A program made the translations under genes and the position numbers. Source: Vibrio sp. HB236076 (GTDB lineage Bacteria; Pseudomonadota; Gammaproteobacteria; Enterobacterales; Vibrionaceae). Taken from it: 64,000 nt of DNA. The notes beneath the pieces are model-generated. The model saw only the letters and a list, made by a program, of their open reading frames with translations. It did no database searches and was not told the origin of the DNA. Below, one piece after another: positions 55,844 through 64,000 of this stretch (its first letter is position 1; each line of letters begins with the position of its first letter). The stretch covers positions 62,001-126,000 of the forward strand of contig NZ_CP162602.1 in NCBI RefSeq assembly GCF_040957575.1. The letters run 5' to 3'.

Positions 55844-57096
55844 TCTTTACTAAAAGCACCAAATCTCTTATTGGCCGACTGATCACCAGTTTTGCTCTGC
55901 TTTCTTTCGCTATTGGCGCTCTGATCATTTACTCGATTTTTAGTGCCTTACAGTGGTCCGAAGACCGAATGGGCGAACGACGAATTCATATTGACAGTCA
56001 AACCGCTTTACAACTGTACACACAGGAACATCGGCAGGGGCATATCAAGCTCGACAGCCTGACCGACGCCTATAACGATTTACAATTGGTGCCAGAACCC
56101 TTTCGCACTTTGCTAGCCAAGCGGCAAACCTTTGTAGGAGAAACGGGCCCAGAAGGGCATTCGCGGATGGTTTACTTATCCTATTATTTTGATCACGGCC
56201 AATCCTACCCCTTAGTGCTATTGAGCAAAATCGATCAAGTGGAATTTAGCAGCAAAGAAATTACCATGACAATTCTCTATGTCATGATGAGTGTTTTTGG
56301 CTTATTTTTGGTGTTTGGTTACATCATTTATCGCCTGTCTCAGCGCTTAATCGAACCACTCGAACACATCACACAACAAATCGAAGCCACCAAAGGAGAA
56401 ACCGATTATTGCTATCAATTGCCTCCCGGCTCGGTCATTGAGTTTCAATCTTTAATTGATAAACTCAATAACAACCAGCTTGAGTTATCGCGCTTATTAA
56501 AAAGTGAGCAAGATTTTGCTCGTTATGCCAGTCATGAATTACGCACACCATTATCGGTCATTCGCGGCTCTCAATCGCTACTGTTAAATACCAATGTCAA
56601 TGAGGCATTTCGCACCAAACAGATCAAACGGATTGGGAGTGCCGCGAATGACATGCAAACCATGATCGATGCGCTGTTGAGCTTAGTGCGATACGAGAAA
56701 GAGTCCGATCCTCAAAAACGAAGCTTTAATACCGCAGAGCTACAGGAGATTATCAATAACAATCAGGCCCAAGCTGACGACAAATCCATCACGATTAAGG
56801 TTTTCGCCGAAGGTGAACCCATGATTGCGGCAGAGCCGGCGATGATGGCCATTCTGATTGGCAATATACTGCGTAACGCGATTGCCGCCTCACCGAAAAG
56901 CAGTGAAATAACCGTGTCCCTGCAAGATCGTGCTCTCATTGTAATAGATCAAGGGGGCGGCTTAGGTCACTCCCCATCACCACAAGGTCATGGTTTGGGC
57001 TTAGATATCATCAGTACCCTTTGTCAACGCTTCGAATGGCAATTTGAATTACTCAATAACTCAAATGGCGGCTGTCGGGCAAAAATTCGCTTTTAG
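55840..57096 (+). CDS. Sensor histidine kinase of the two-component system
   Basis: A 418-residue membrane kinase: TM1 about 12-35, a periplasmic loop of about 100 residues, TM2 about 145-168, then a HAMP-like linker. The phospho-histidine is about H231 in FARYASHELRTPLSVIRGS; the ATP domain has LIGNILRNAIAASP (N-box), VIDQGGGLG and GHGLGLDIISTL. It overlaps the response regulator by four bases. The signal is unknown; the location beside lipid-modifying genes suggests envelope stress, cations or cationic peptides. Confidence 0.92.
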   Translation: MIFTKSTKSLIGRLITSFALLSFAIGALIIYSIFSALQWSEDRMGERRIHIDSQTALQLYTQEHRQGHIKLDSLTDAYNDLQLVPEPFRTLLAKRQTFVGETGPEGHSRMVYLSYYFDHGQSYPLVLLSKIDQVEFSSKEITMTILYVMMSVFGLFLVFGYIIYRLSQRLIEPLEHITQQIEATKGETDYCYQLPPGSVIEFQSLIDKLNNNQLELSRLLKSEQDFARYASHELRTPLSVIRGSQSLLLNTNVNEAFRTKQIKRIGSAANDMQTMIDALLSLVRYEKESDPQKRSFNTAELQEIINNNQAQADDKSITIKVFAEGEPMIAAEPAMMAILIGNILRNAIAASPKSSEITVSLQDRALIVIDQGGGLGHSPSPQGHGLGLDIISTLCQRFEWQFELLNNSNGGCRAKIRF

Positions 57097-57180
57097 GGGA
57101 ATAACGGCTTGAAATAAATCCTTGAAATACAGAGTACGGTTTGCGAACCTTAGAAACCTTTAATTTTTTGGCTTTTCATT

Positions 57181-58266
57181 GTGTTTTCAATTTTTGCTAA
57201 GTTATTCTCTCCTCTAAAGCTGAATAGAGAAGTTTATGGACTCACCGTAATACTGTTTTTATTTTATCAAGCCTGCGCTGTAACGATCGGATTGAGCACA
57301 CCATTAGCAATTGGCTCAGTTCTTTTGCGATTAACTCGAATCTTTGGCCTATTTTTCGCTTTATCGTTTGCGATCTATTTTTTTGTACTCTTGTATCGAA
57401 AAGAGCCACACCCAATCAAGGCTTATGTTAGGTTAATACAGCCGTTTATAATCGATTGGTCTCGGCTAGGTAACATAATCGCTTTGGTTTTCTGCGTTGC
57501 AATCAATGGGGCTATTTACACTAACCTCAAGCAAGCCATACCTCTGGTCATGCCCTTTTATCTCGATCTGCCATTACATCACATTGATCAGTGGCTTTTT
57601 GCTGGTTCAGAGCCATGGCGAATTACCCATTGGCTGTTTTCATCCCCTTTTGCCACCATGGTCATCAATGTCATTTATAATTTATGGTTTTTCTATGTGT
57701 TATTTTTTGTTGCTTATCTGATATTAAGCAAAGAATCCAATTGGAAAAAACAAGTTTTCTTAGTCTTCTTTTTAACCTGGTTTATCAATGGCAATGTATT
57801 TGCCACATTGATGTCTTCTGTGGGTCCTTGTTTTTATGATTACTTGCATCCACAAAATCCAGCTTATCAAGGTTTAATGGCATTACTTCAAGAACAAAAC
57901 CAATATTTGATCGATAACGGCTGGCTTGAACTTTGGTCACTAAACACTCAGAACATGCTTTGGGATGTTTACAACAACAGTGAAAGTGGCTTTGGTGCGG
58001 GTATCTCTGCCATGCCAAGCATGCATAACTCGATGGCGATATTAATTGCTCTTGCCGTTTCACAACGTCACAAAGGATTAGGTTACTGTGCTTGGGCCTT
58101 TGCCGCCATTATCTATATCGGCTCGATACACCTTGGTTGGCACTATGCGACAGATGGGATGGTCGCACTGGTGCTGACGTTGATCATTTGGACCATGGTT
58201 GACAAATGCTTAACGAGGAAAGCCCCTCAAACACTACCCCCTGCCAGTGAGCAAAGTCCTCTTTAA
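57181..58266 (+). CDS. PAP2/inositolphosphotransferase-type membrane protein
   Basis: A 361-residue protein with about eight to nine hydrophobic helices and PAP2-type phosphatase motifs near the C-terminus: ISAMPSMHNSMAILIALAV near residue 278 and GSIHLGWHYATDGMVALVL near 318. These resemble the inositolphosphotransferase or Aur1-like branch (PAP2_3). It may dephosphorylate a lipid phosphate or transfer a phosphorylated head group. The start is a GTG without a clear ribosome site; no in-frame ATG is near. It lies 84 bases after the sensor kinase, probably in the same operon. Confidence 0.83.
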   Translation: MFSIFAKLFSPLKLNREVYGLTVILFLFYQACAVTIGLSTPLAIGSVLLRLTRIFGLFFALSFAIYFFVLLYRKEPHPIKAYVRLIQPFIIDWSRLGNIIALVFCVAINGAIYTNLKQAIPLVMPFYLDLPLHHIDQWLFAGSEPWRITHWLFSSPFATMVINVIYNLWFFYVLFFVAYLILSKESNWKKQVFLVFFLTWFINGNVFATLMSSVGPCFYDYLHPQNPAYQGLMALLQEQNQYLIDNGWLELWSLNTQNMLWDVYNNSESGFGAGISAMPSMHNSMAILIALAVSQRHKGLGYCAWAFAAIIYIGSIHLGWHYATDGMVALVLTLIIWTMVDKCLTRKAPQTLPPASEQSPL

Positions 58267-58281
58267 ACACAGACTTTCGCT

Positions 58282-58324
58282 GTCACGGCAATAAAGTTAT
58301 AACTCATAACCTTACTGCCGTGAC
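58282..58324. other. Long intergenic hairpin
   Basis: GTCACGGCAATAAAGTTAT and ATAACCTTACTGCCGTGAC flank a five-base loop. The 19-base stem has two mismatches on the plus strand that become G-U pairs on the minus strand. It lies between the PAP2-type and EamA genes. No T-tract, so it is not a clear terminator; it may be a REP-like element. Confidence 0.5.
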
Positions 58325-58344
58325 AAGTTAGCCCAATTGCCATT

Positions 58345-59253
58345 ATGCTAGTCACATACACACATCCATTGATGAAGATAATGTTAAGTACTTTACTGCT
58401 CACACTGCTCACCCTAATCATGTTTGCCGCTAACTCGGTGCTGGCAAGGTTGGCACTTCAAGACCAGGCTATTGATGCGGGCAGCTTTACCGCTATTCGA
58501 CTGCTGTCTGGGGCGGCGACCCTTTTGCTTATTCTGCAATTCAGTCGACGTTCTCATCGCCATAGTGTTAAAAGCACCTTGGCAGCGATGTCAAAAGGAA
58601 AATGGTTATCGGCGGCAATGCTAACCACCTATGCGGTCGCATTTTCGTATGCTTATTTATCACTCGACACCGGGATTGGCGCTTTAGTGCTGTTCGCAGC
58701 GGTGCAAATGACGATGATCAGTGTCAGTTTATGGCAAGGGGCACGCTTCCAGGCGATTGAATGGTTTGGCCTTGTACTGGCCTTCTCTGGCTTTGTCTAC
58801 TTGATAGCGCCCAACCTCACCACCCCTTCTGGGATTGGTTTTGTATTAATGACACTGTCAGGTATCGCCTGGGGGCTTTATACCTTAGCGGGTAAAAAAG
58901 CTACGCAACCCACATCAGAAACAGCCTATAATTTCTTTAGAGCGATTCCTTTTGCCGTTGTCATTGCGCTCACGGTCTTTGTACTATCAACACCAACGTT
59001 AACAACCCGTGGTGTTTTACTGGCCATAGCCTCAGGCGCACTAGCTTCCGGTTGTGGTTACGCACTGTGGTATCAAGTATTGGGTAAGATCACCACCATG
59101 CAAGCTGGTGTGGTTCAGTTATTTGTCCCAGTCATCGCCACGTTTGGCGGTGTCCTGTTTGCTGGTGAGGCATTAACCCTGCGTTTGGTCATTGCGAGCG
59201 TGTGGATCTTAGGTGGCTTAATGTGTGTGTTGGTGGCGAAGAAACAATCTTAA
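58345..59253 (+). CDS. EamA-family (DMT) transporter
   Basis: A 302-residue membrane protein of ten helices made of two EamA repeats: MFAANSVLARLALQDQAIDA with FTAIRLLSGAATLLLIL in the first half, and GIAWGLYTLAGKKATQPTS with PVIATFGGVLFAGEALTLR in the second. These drug/metabolite exporters move small molecules out of the cell; the substrate is unknown. The first ATG has no clear ribosome site; an ATG at 58372 (MKIMLSTLLL) is as likely. It converges with the next gene. Confidence 0.87.
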   Translation: MLVTYTHPLMKIMLSTLLLTLLTLIMFAANSVLARLALQDQAIDAGSFTAIRLLSGAATLLLILQFSRRSHRHSVKSTLAAMSKGKWLSAAMLTTYAVAFSYAYLSLDTGIGALVLFAAVQMTMISVSLWQGARFQAIEWFGLVLAFSGFVYLIAPNLTTPSGIGFVLMTLSGIAWGLYTLAGKKATQPTSETAYNFFRAIPFAVVIALTVFVLSTPTLTTRGVLLAIASGALASGCGYALWYQVLGKITTMQAGVVQLFVPVIATFGGVLFAGEALTLRLVIASVWILGGLMCVLVAKKQS

Positions 59254-59278
59254 TCTAACGCTATGATTGTAAAGACTA

Positions 59279-60883
59279 TTAATTATTGCGGTTATTTTTT
59301 ACATAAATATCAATCTTAATTTCTTTACCGTAAATAAATGAGTCTAATTTCTCATATTTTTTCATGGCTTCTGAGAACTTCGGGTTAACATTCATAAAGT
59401 CGTAAAAATCAAACCCACTTGGTAATCTACTAATTTTTTTAGAATTATCAATCAAAATCACATTCGGGTTCATAATTTCAATATCTGAGACCAGAATAGA
59501 ACGAATAAAGTCTAAATCACTAATACTATGGCTATCATTTGGGTGTTTCAATAGTATCGGTAGTGGCCATAATGTCGGAAACTGGCTAACCCATTTCAGA
59601 TTTAGGTGTGATCGCAAAAAATTAAATGGTGCCATCTGAGCATTGAAAGACATTACTTTGTCTCCAGGTTTAGTTATTTCTTCTAATGACTCATACAATG
59701 GCAAATAGACTTTTTGACTTTCAACAAATAAGGGATAAACTGGCTTTTCAGTTTTACCATTAAACTCAAAAAAAGAATTTTTATAGTTCACAGGATGAAT
59801 ATTAATGACTGAAGCGTATTGATAAACGCAAAAAACAAAAAGTAAAAAGATGGTATAAACAAAGTTAAACTTTCTCTTATCAAGTTGCCCGATGATACAT
59901 AATATTAAAAAATAAACACCAATACCAAACGCCAAGAATAGATGATAAGAAAAACCTGCCTGCCCCATTACATAAACCAACAGAGAGGAATAAAACACTA
60001 TCTCTAATACTTTATTAAAACTATTTATGGTATGTTTCCGTAGAAAAAAAATAATTGGTAAAGTACAAGCTAAAACAAAACCACACATAACTAACAAAGA
60101 ACTTATTGGCTTAAAGTACCCGCTATAATTCTCCCGAGCGAGCGGAACAACTTTATCAAAATACGCAGGAAAGTAGAGTATTACAATCGTTACATAACTG
60201 ATACCAATTAAGACTAATAACAAGTTCTCCCACCGTAACATCAGTAAAAGACTTGAGCACAATTTTTTTCTAATACAAGTTTCACTACTAATCAGATAAG
60301 CAGAACGAATGTAATACCATTCAATCACAATATGCACCATGAGATATTGTGGCTTAAGACATATAGACAGTGACCAAATAAAAATCGCTAAGCACTTAAT
60401 CAGCCTTGATAGCTTTACCTCTTCTATTCTTGCCACTATCACTACAACATAAAGAAAACATCCGGTGAATATAAAATGCTCACGTTGTAAAAAGTCAACT
60501 GGTAATACAAAGAGAAAAGCAAACGATACTGCAACCAGTACAGTTTTTCGATTATTTAAATGAACCCTTTTCAGCATTACATTTAATAAAATAATAATGA
60601 ACATCAAGTAAAACAACATACTGATGCGTAATGAATGAACAGGATCAATTATGCCCAATTGAGTTGGAAGTTGAAATAAATGATAAATATAAGCAATCAG
60701 CGGAGGATTGACTTCATAAAAATATTGATAAAAATCTCTATATTCTGAATTCCCTACTAACTGAGATAAAAAAGACACATCACTATGAAGAAAATAATGC
60801 TCTTGGCTTGCTAGTGTATGAACAAAAAAGAAAACAATTAACAAAATATAAAAATGGCGCTTAAAAAATCCCATTACTAGCAT
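59279..60883 (-). CDS. Uncharacterised AT-rich membrane protein (GT-C glycosyltransferase-like)
   Basis: A 534-residue protein with a dozen or so hydrophobic helices and a soluble C-terminal domain of about 150 residues. The first periplasmic loop (HSDVSFLSQLVGNSEYRDFY then YEVNPPLIAYIYHLF) recalls the substrate loop of GT-C/PMT-type enzymes, and VDFLQREHFIFTGCFL is another conserved-looking patch. I cannot assign a family. The DNA is markedly AT-rich and codon use differs from the flanking genes, which suggests recent acquisition. It starts 28 bases past a terminator. Confidence 0.7.
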   Translation of the reverse strand: MLVMGFFKRHFYILLIVFFFVHTLASQEHYFLHSDVSFLSQLVGNSEYRDFYQYFYEVNPPLIAYIYHLFQLPTQLGIIDPVHSLRISMLFYLMFIIILLNVMLKRVHLNNRKTVLVAVSFAFLFVLPVDFLQREHFIFTGCFLYVVVIVARIEEVKLSRLIKCLAIFIWSLSICLKPQYLMVHIVIEWYYIRSAYLISSETCIRKKLCSSLLLMLRWENLLLVLIGISYVTIVILYFPAYFDKVVPLARENYSGYFKPISSLLVMCGFVLACTLPIIFFLRKHTINSFNKVLEIVFYSSLLVYVMGQAGFSYHLFLAFGIGVYFLILCIIGQLDKRKFNFVYTIFLLFVFCVYQYASVINIHPVNYKNSFFEFNGKTEKPVYPLFVESQKVYLPLYESLEEITKPGDKVMSFNAQMAPFNFLRSHLNLKWVSQFPTLWPLPILLKHPNDSHSISDLDFIRSILVSDIEIMNPNVILIDNSKKISRLPSGFDFYDFMNVNPKFSEAMKKYEKLDSFIYGKEIKIDIYVKNNRNN

Positions 60884-60910
60884 AAACTTTATCTTTCTAT
60901 TTATTAATAA

Positions 60911-60945
60911 AATAAAAATGCCGCTGTATGCGGCATTTTTATTTT
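60911..60945 (-). terminator. Terminator after the uncharacterised coiled-coil protein gene
   Basis: A perfect 13-base stem (60911-60923 with 60929-60941, five-base loop) around GCCGC/GCGGC is flanked by A and T runs, so it can work in both directions. It lies 43 bases past the stop at 60984. Confidence 0.85.
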
Positions 60946-60983
60946 ATCGATGAAATGTTTTGATTAACAATTGTCATATAATA

Positions 60984-62522
60984 CTATTTGGTCAAATTAA
61001 CCATACAAACAAATTGGTTATTGTTACTGTCTTTGGCGACCTCATCGTGTCGCTCTGACGAGTACAACTTGCCATCGGACATCCAGTAGTTACCTTGAGG
61101 AATATCGACATAAAGGTTGATGTACTGAAAGCCTGCTTTTGACAACAAACGCGATGACAACTTTTCCTCGCAATACTGCTTGGCTTGAGCAAAACTCAGC
61201 GCTGCCGGGGTTTTACCGTCAGCATTGCTAGACTGAGGTAAAATAAAAGTAAATGACGGATCTTTATATAAAACTTGGTTGCTGTACGAGCCAGACAAAG
61301 GCTTAACGCTTGCCGACTTCTCGGCGTCTTGCTGAGTAGCAGACGTCGTCACAACCGGTTCTGGCTCAATCACTTTCCCAGATTGATCAACATGAGTGGG
61401 TTGAATCTGAACGGTTTTGGGCTGGCTGTGTGTTACTGCAGCGGTAGTCGAACTGCCAGAGGTTTTTGACGTCACTGGTCGCGCTTTACGCTCAGACTGA
61501 GTGACGTTTGTCCTCTTTGCTGTGGTAGCACTCGACTTACTATGACCTGGGTTTGAAAAGGGAAAATAGTAGTCACCATCGTTTTCAAGCGTTAAACGCA
61601 AGGATTGCACTTTGCCGTTATTGACCGCTTTAACATTGTACAAGCCTACATAGTCACCAGACACATTGACCGTTTCACCACTGCCGATTCGCTCATCGCC
61701 AATGTAAAATACCGTATCACTCGAATTCGAGCGTAACACAAAGCGGATTTTATCCAGGCCTAGTGTTTTGCGCAGTTCCATTTCAATGTTAGGGCTGTAC
61801 ACGAGTTGATAACTGGCACTCACCGAATACACCAAATCACCGCTGAGCTTTTGCGTCGCGTCGACCACTTTAAATTGAGTCAACTTAACCCGATCTAAGC
61901 CCCCTTTGCTGAGCATAAAGGCATTGCGCATCGAAGATAGGTTGCGATTGACACACACAGAAATACTCTCAGTAACATCACACTGCAGTTGCCCTTGATA
62001 ATCATCGTTATAGACTTGTTGAGCACTGCGAATATAGCGCTGTTTGATGTCGTCATAAAGTTCCACTAACGCATCACTTTTGGTGCGATCAAGCTGAATA
62101 ATTTCAGAGCGGCTGTCAGAGATTTCACGTTCTAAAACATCAATTTGTGCTAAAGAACTGCTCACTTGTTGCTTGAGGTTAGCAATGGTTTGCGCGACCT
62201 GTCGCAAGTGTTCAGAGAGTTGCTGGTCAAACTCACCTTGTTGGATCTTACTTTGCAGCGCCTGCGTGTCGGTACTAACAATATCGAAGTTGTTGACCAA
62301 CTTGATTTTCGCCGATTCAACATTGGCATTCAGCTCGTTTAACTGATTGTTCTTGTCGTCGATGCGCGTTGCTTGATATTGGCTCTGATAAGCTTGGTTA
62401 ATTTGGTTCAGTTGCTGCTGTTCGTTGGCATTGAGCAGATCAGCCGCAGAAAGATAGCCTGAATAACTGCTCAAAAAAAAGGCAGAAATAACGACTGATA
62501 CATTTTTTAAATTAAAATTCAC
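60984..62522 (-). CDS. Uncharacterised secreted coiled-coil protein beside the Tad-type genes
   Basis: A 512-residue protein I do not recognise. A signal peptide (about 1-26, ending YLSAA) is followed by a glutamine- and asparagine-rich coiled coil (about 30-160), a beta-rich middle domain (about 180-315, with SVSASYQLVYSPNIEMELRK and a C-C pair in CDVTESISVC), a Ser/Thr/Pro-rich linker (about 320-400) and a small C-terminal domain (about 425-512; GNYWMSDGKLYSSERHDEV). Translation appears to start at a GTG with AGGA ten bases upstream. It lies about 190 bases downstream of the OmpA-like gene and could be an accessory of the Tad system. Confidence 0.7.
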   Translation of the reverse strand: MNFNLKNVSVVISAFFLSSYSGYLSAADLLNANEQQQLNQINQAYQSQYQATRIDDKNNQLNELNANVESAKIKLVNNFDIVSTDTQALQSKIQQGEFDQQLSEHLRQVAQTIANLKQQVSSSLAQIDVLEREISDSRSEIIQLDRTKSDALVELYDDIKQRYIRSAQQVYNDDYQGQLQCDVTESISVCVNRNLSSMRNAFMLSKGGLDRVKLTQFKVVDATQKLSGDLVYSVSASYQLVYSPNIEMELRKTLGLDKIRFVLRSNSSDTVFYIGDERIGSGETVNVSGDYVGLYNVKAVNNGKVQSLRLTLENDGDYYFPFSNPGHSKSSATTAKRTNVTQSERKARPVTSKTSGSSTTAAVTHSQPKTVQIQPTHVDQSGKVIEPEPVVTTSATQQDAEKSASVKPLSGSYSNQVLYKDPSFTFILPQSSNADGKTPAALSFAQAKQYCEEKLSSRLLSKAGFQYINLYVDIPQGNYWMSDGKLYSSERHDEVAKDSNNNQFVCMVNLTK

Positions 62523-62712
62523 TTTTGATCCGTCCTAGGCTAAACATTCCTGAAATCGGTACGCACTAATAAATTGTTATATAAAGAAATAGTCTAACAA
62601 AATTCCAACTGATGTCACTATCGTTTCCTTGTGTGATCAGGGTTCAAAGTCGACTTAATTCAAAAAATGACGATTTTGCTTTCAAACAAGTCGACTAAAT
62701 CCGCTTGGCACG

Positions 62713-63354
62713 CTATTGCGAAAGCTCAATAAACTCGACCCGGCGGTTTTTTGAACGGCCAACATCCGTGAGGTTGGTCGCCACAGGCTGACTTTCGCCA
62801 ACGGTCTCGATACTGGCTTGCTGTTGGCTAACCCCATTGTTGAGCAACACATCCACGGTACTAATCGCGCGTTTAAGGCCCAGCTTTTGGTTGTAATTGT
62901 CACTGCCTTTGCTGTCCGTATTGCCAACCAAGAGTACCGACTTGCTTTCTTGTTTTAACTCGACCGCTTTGTCTCGCAATGCCTCTTTGGCCATTGGTGA
63001 GAGCGTCGATTGATCAAATTCAAAGTAGATCTTTTGTTTCGCCACAAATTGTTCGTCATCGGAAATAATCGACAAACAATCATCGGCATTGCTCACCCAG
63101 CGTGAAGAAGCATTGGCGAGGACCTGGTCTTCAAACACATCACCGCGAATGGGCTGCTGAGGCTGAAAAGCGCCCTGTTGGTGAGACGTGATACGATACG
63201 CTTTGCCCATGGTCACCGTGTAATAGATTTCACTGCCAATCCCTGCTTTGACCTTTTCTGACGGTGCAGCGCAATAAAAATGACTGCTGGCCGCTTGAGT
63301 AGTAAAACTGGCACCAAACAAGATTGCAGCCACCATCCAGGTTACTCTGTTCAT
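62713..63354 (-). CDS. OmpA-family peptidoglycan-binding protein
   Basis: A 213-residue protein with a signal peptide (about 1-21, TTQAAS). The C-terminal OmpA-like domain (about 110-211) has IYFEFDQSTLSPMAKEALRD, VLLVGNTDSKGSDNYNQKLG and the closing DVGRSKNRRVEFIE motif, which bind diaminopimelate in peptidoglycan. The N-terminal 90 residues have no recognised domain and two cysteines. AAGGA precedes the ATG. Its position directly after a TadG-like gene is usual in Vibrio Tad loci, where an OmpA-like protein anchors the apparatus. Confidence 0.9.
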   Translation of the reverse strand: MNRVTWMVAAILFGASFTTQAASSHFYCAAPSEKVKAGIGSEIYYTVTMGKAYRITSHQQGAFQPQQPIRGDVFEDQVLANASSRWVSNADDCLSIISDDEQFVAKQKIYFEFDQSTLSPMAKEALRDKAVELKQESKSVLLVGNTDSKGSDNYNQKLGLKRAISTVDVLLNNGVSQQQASIETVGESQPVATNLTDVGRSKNRRVEFIELSQ

Positions 63355-63379
63355 TATAATTCCTTAACTTAACGCTGTA

Positions 63380-64000
63380 TTAATATAGTGCCGTACGCCC
63401 ACTTGACGCAGCGCCTTTGGCAATCAGTTCTTCTATGTATTCGACCAATTGTTCTGAACTGGTGGCGACATAAATATGATCTGCCCCATCATCCCCTTCA
63501 CCAGAGCTCGCACAATCAACATACGCTTGATACAAACTGCCACCTGGCTCAAAGTCAACGCCAATCACGCCGATGTATAAGCCCGGAATGGCAACCCTAG
63601 CGGCATCGCATACGCCACTGTCAACCAGGTCGACAAAAATACTGTTATTCGGTGACTCTTCACCATCGGTTACGATAAGCAGCATTTTGACTTTTTCCGA
63701 GTAAGCCAACGCTTCGTCTTCTGTCGCATTATCACCCGGGTGCCCTGCATTGAGAACCTGTAAACCGCGTATGATGCCTTGGTATACTGCGGTACTGCCC
63801 GCCGCTTCCATATCATTAATGGCATCAATCGCCGTCAGTGAATTGGTTAATTCAATATTGTAAAACTGATCGTAGTCATCATCACCAAAGCCACTAAACA
63901 GTTCAACATCATCGACATCATAAAACGTTTGGTAACTCGAGTTAAATTTGTTGTTAAACAAGTCACTGACTGTGGTCTCAAAATCAACGTACTCGTTTTG
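63380..64000 (-). CDS. TadG-like vWA pilus-assembly protein, C-terminal part (partial)
   Basis: The frame is open through the right edge of the window, so this is the C-terminal part of a larger gene; the frame continues 13 codons beyond the TTG at 63961. It carries a von Willebrand factor A domain: the MIDAS threonine segment AAGSTAVYQGIIRGLQVLN and the aspartate in KMLLIVTDGEESPNNS are present. It ends 25 bases before the OmpA-family gene. TadG-type proteins with this domain are minor pilin-like parts of Tad (Flp) pilus systems. The N-terminal membrane part is outside the window, so the assignment rests on this domain and its neighbour. Confidence 0.7.
   Translation of the reverse strand, partial: QNEYVDFETTVSDLFNNKFNSSYQTFYDVDDVELFSGFGDDDYDQFYNIELTNSLTAIDAINDMEAAGSTAVYQGIIRGLQVLNAGHPGDNATEDEALAYSEKVKMLLIVTDGEESPNNSIFVDLVDSGVCDAARVAIPGLYIGVIGVDFEPGGSLYQAYVDCASSGEGDDGADHIYVATSSEQLVEYIEELIAKGAASSGRTALY

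Overview
The window reads as chromosomal DNA of a marine gammaproteobacterium of the Vibrionaceae (Vibrio, Salinivibrio or a close relative). I infer this from the gene content: an H-NOX/HqsK-type nitric-oxide pair, a VpsT/CsgD-like regulator, a Leloir operon with GalR-type operators, a full rbs operon, tRNA-Leu(UAA)/tRNA-Cys(GCA) pairs with encoded CCA, and the end of a Tad-type locus. The species cannot be fixed from the sequence alone. Most genes have mid-range GC; the island at 37-47.4 kb and the gene at 59.3-60.9 kb are visibly more AT-rich.

Layout. 0-5.5 kb: galactoside and galactose use on the minus strand (galT-galK-galM with a terminator, then a GPH-family sugar symporter and the start of lacZ), with two GalR-type operators. 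5.8-6.1 kb: tRNA-Leu/tRNA-Cys with a promoter. 6.2-8.5 kb: NO sensor H-NOX and a hybrid kinase. 8.6-10.4 kb: D-lactate dehydrogenase. 10.5-15.1 kb: BCCT transporter and CocE-type hydrolase with a divergent LysR regulator. 15.2-18.8 kb: orphan sugar-type binding protein divergent from a chemoreceptor. 18.9-22.5 kb: YdeP-type molybdopterin oxidoreductase with a divergent LysR regulator. 22.5-23.6 kb: ohr/ohrR peroxide defence. 23.9-24.2 kb: a second, identical tRNA-Leu/tRNA-Cys pair. 24.8-29.5 kb: VpsT-like regulator and a three-gene chaperone-usher fimbrial operon. 29.5-35.7 kb: rbsDACBKR under twin operators. 36-36.9 kb: AEC permease.

37.1-47.4 kb is an antiviral defence island: Hachiman (hamA-hamB), a Gabija-like pair (OLD nuclease plus UvrD helicase), and an uncharacterised membrane protein with a coiled coil and a winged-helix-like C-terminus. 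No integrase, transposase or CRISPR array is visible. The island sits between two ordinary genes, which suggests insertion at a hot spot.

47.6-51.6 kb: DUF748 envelope protein and an AlkB-like dioxygenase. 51.8-58.3 kb: a lipid/glycan modification set (GtrA-like flippase, ArnT-like glycosyltransferase, GT2 polyprenyl-phosphate glycosyltransferase) divergent from an OmpR-type two-component system, followed by a PAP2-type membrane protein. 58.3-60.9 kb: EamA exporter and an AT-rich membrane protein. 61-64 kb: an uncharacterised secreted coiled-coil protein, an OmpA-family protein and the C-terminal part of a TadG-like vWA protein.

The most notable items are the probable c-di-GMP-responsive regulator beside a minimal fimbrial operon that shares a repeated TCATACTT octamer, the unknown third member of the defence island, and the glycan-modification/two-component cluster whose ArnT-like enzyme carries an unusual hydrophilic insert.
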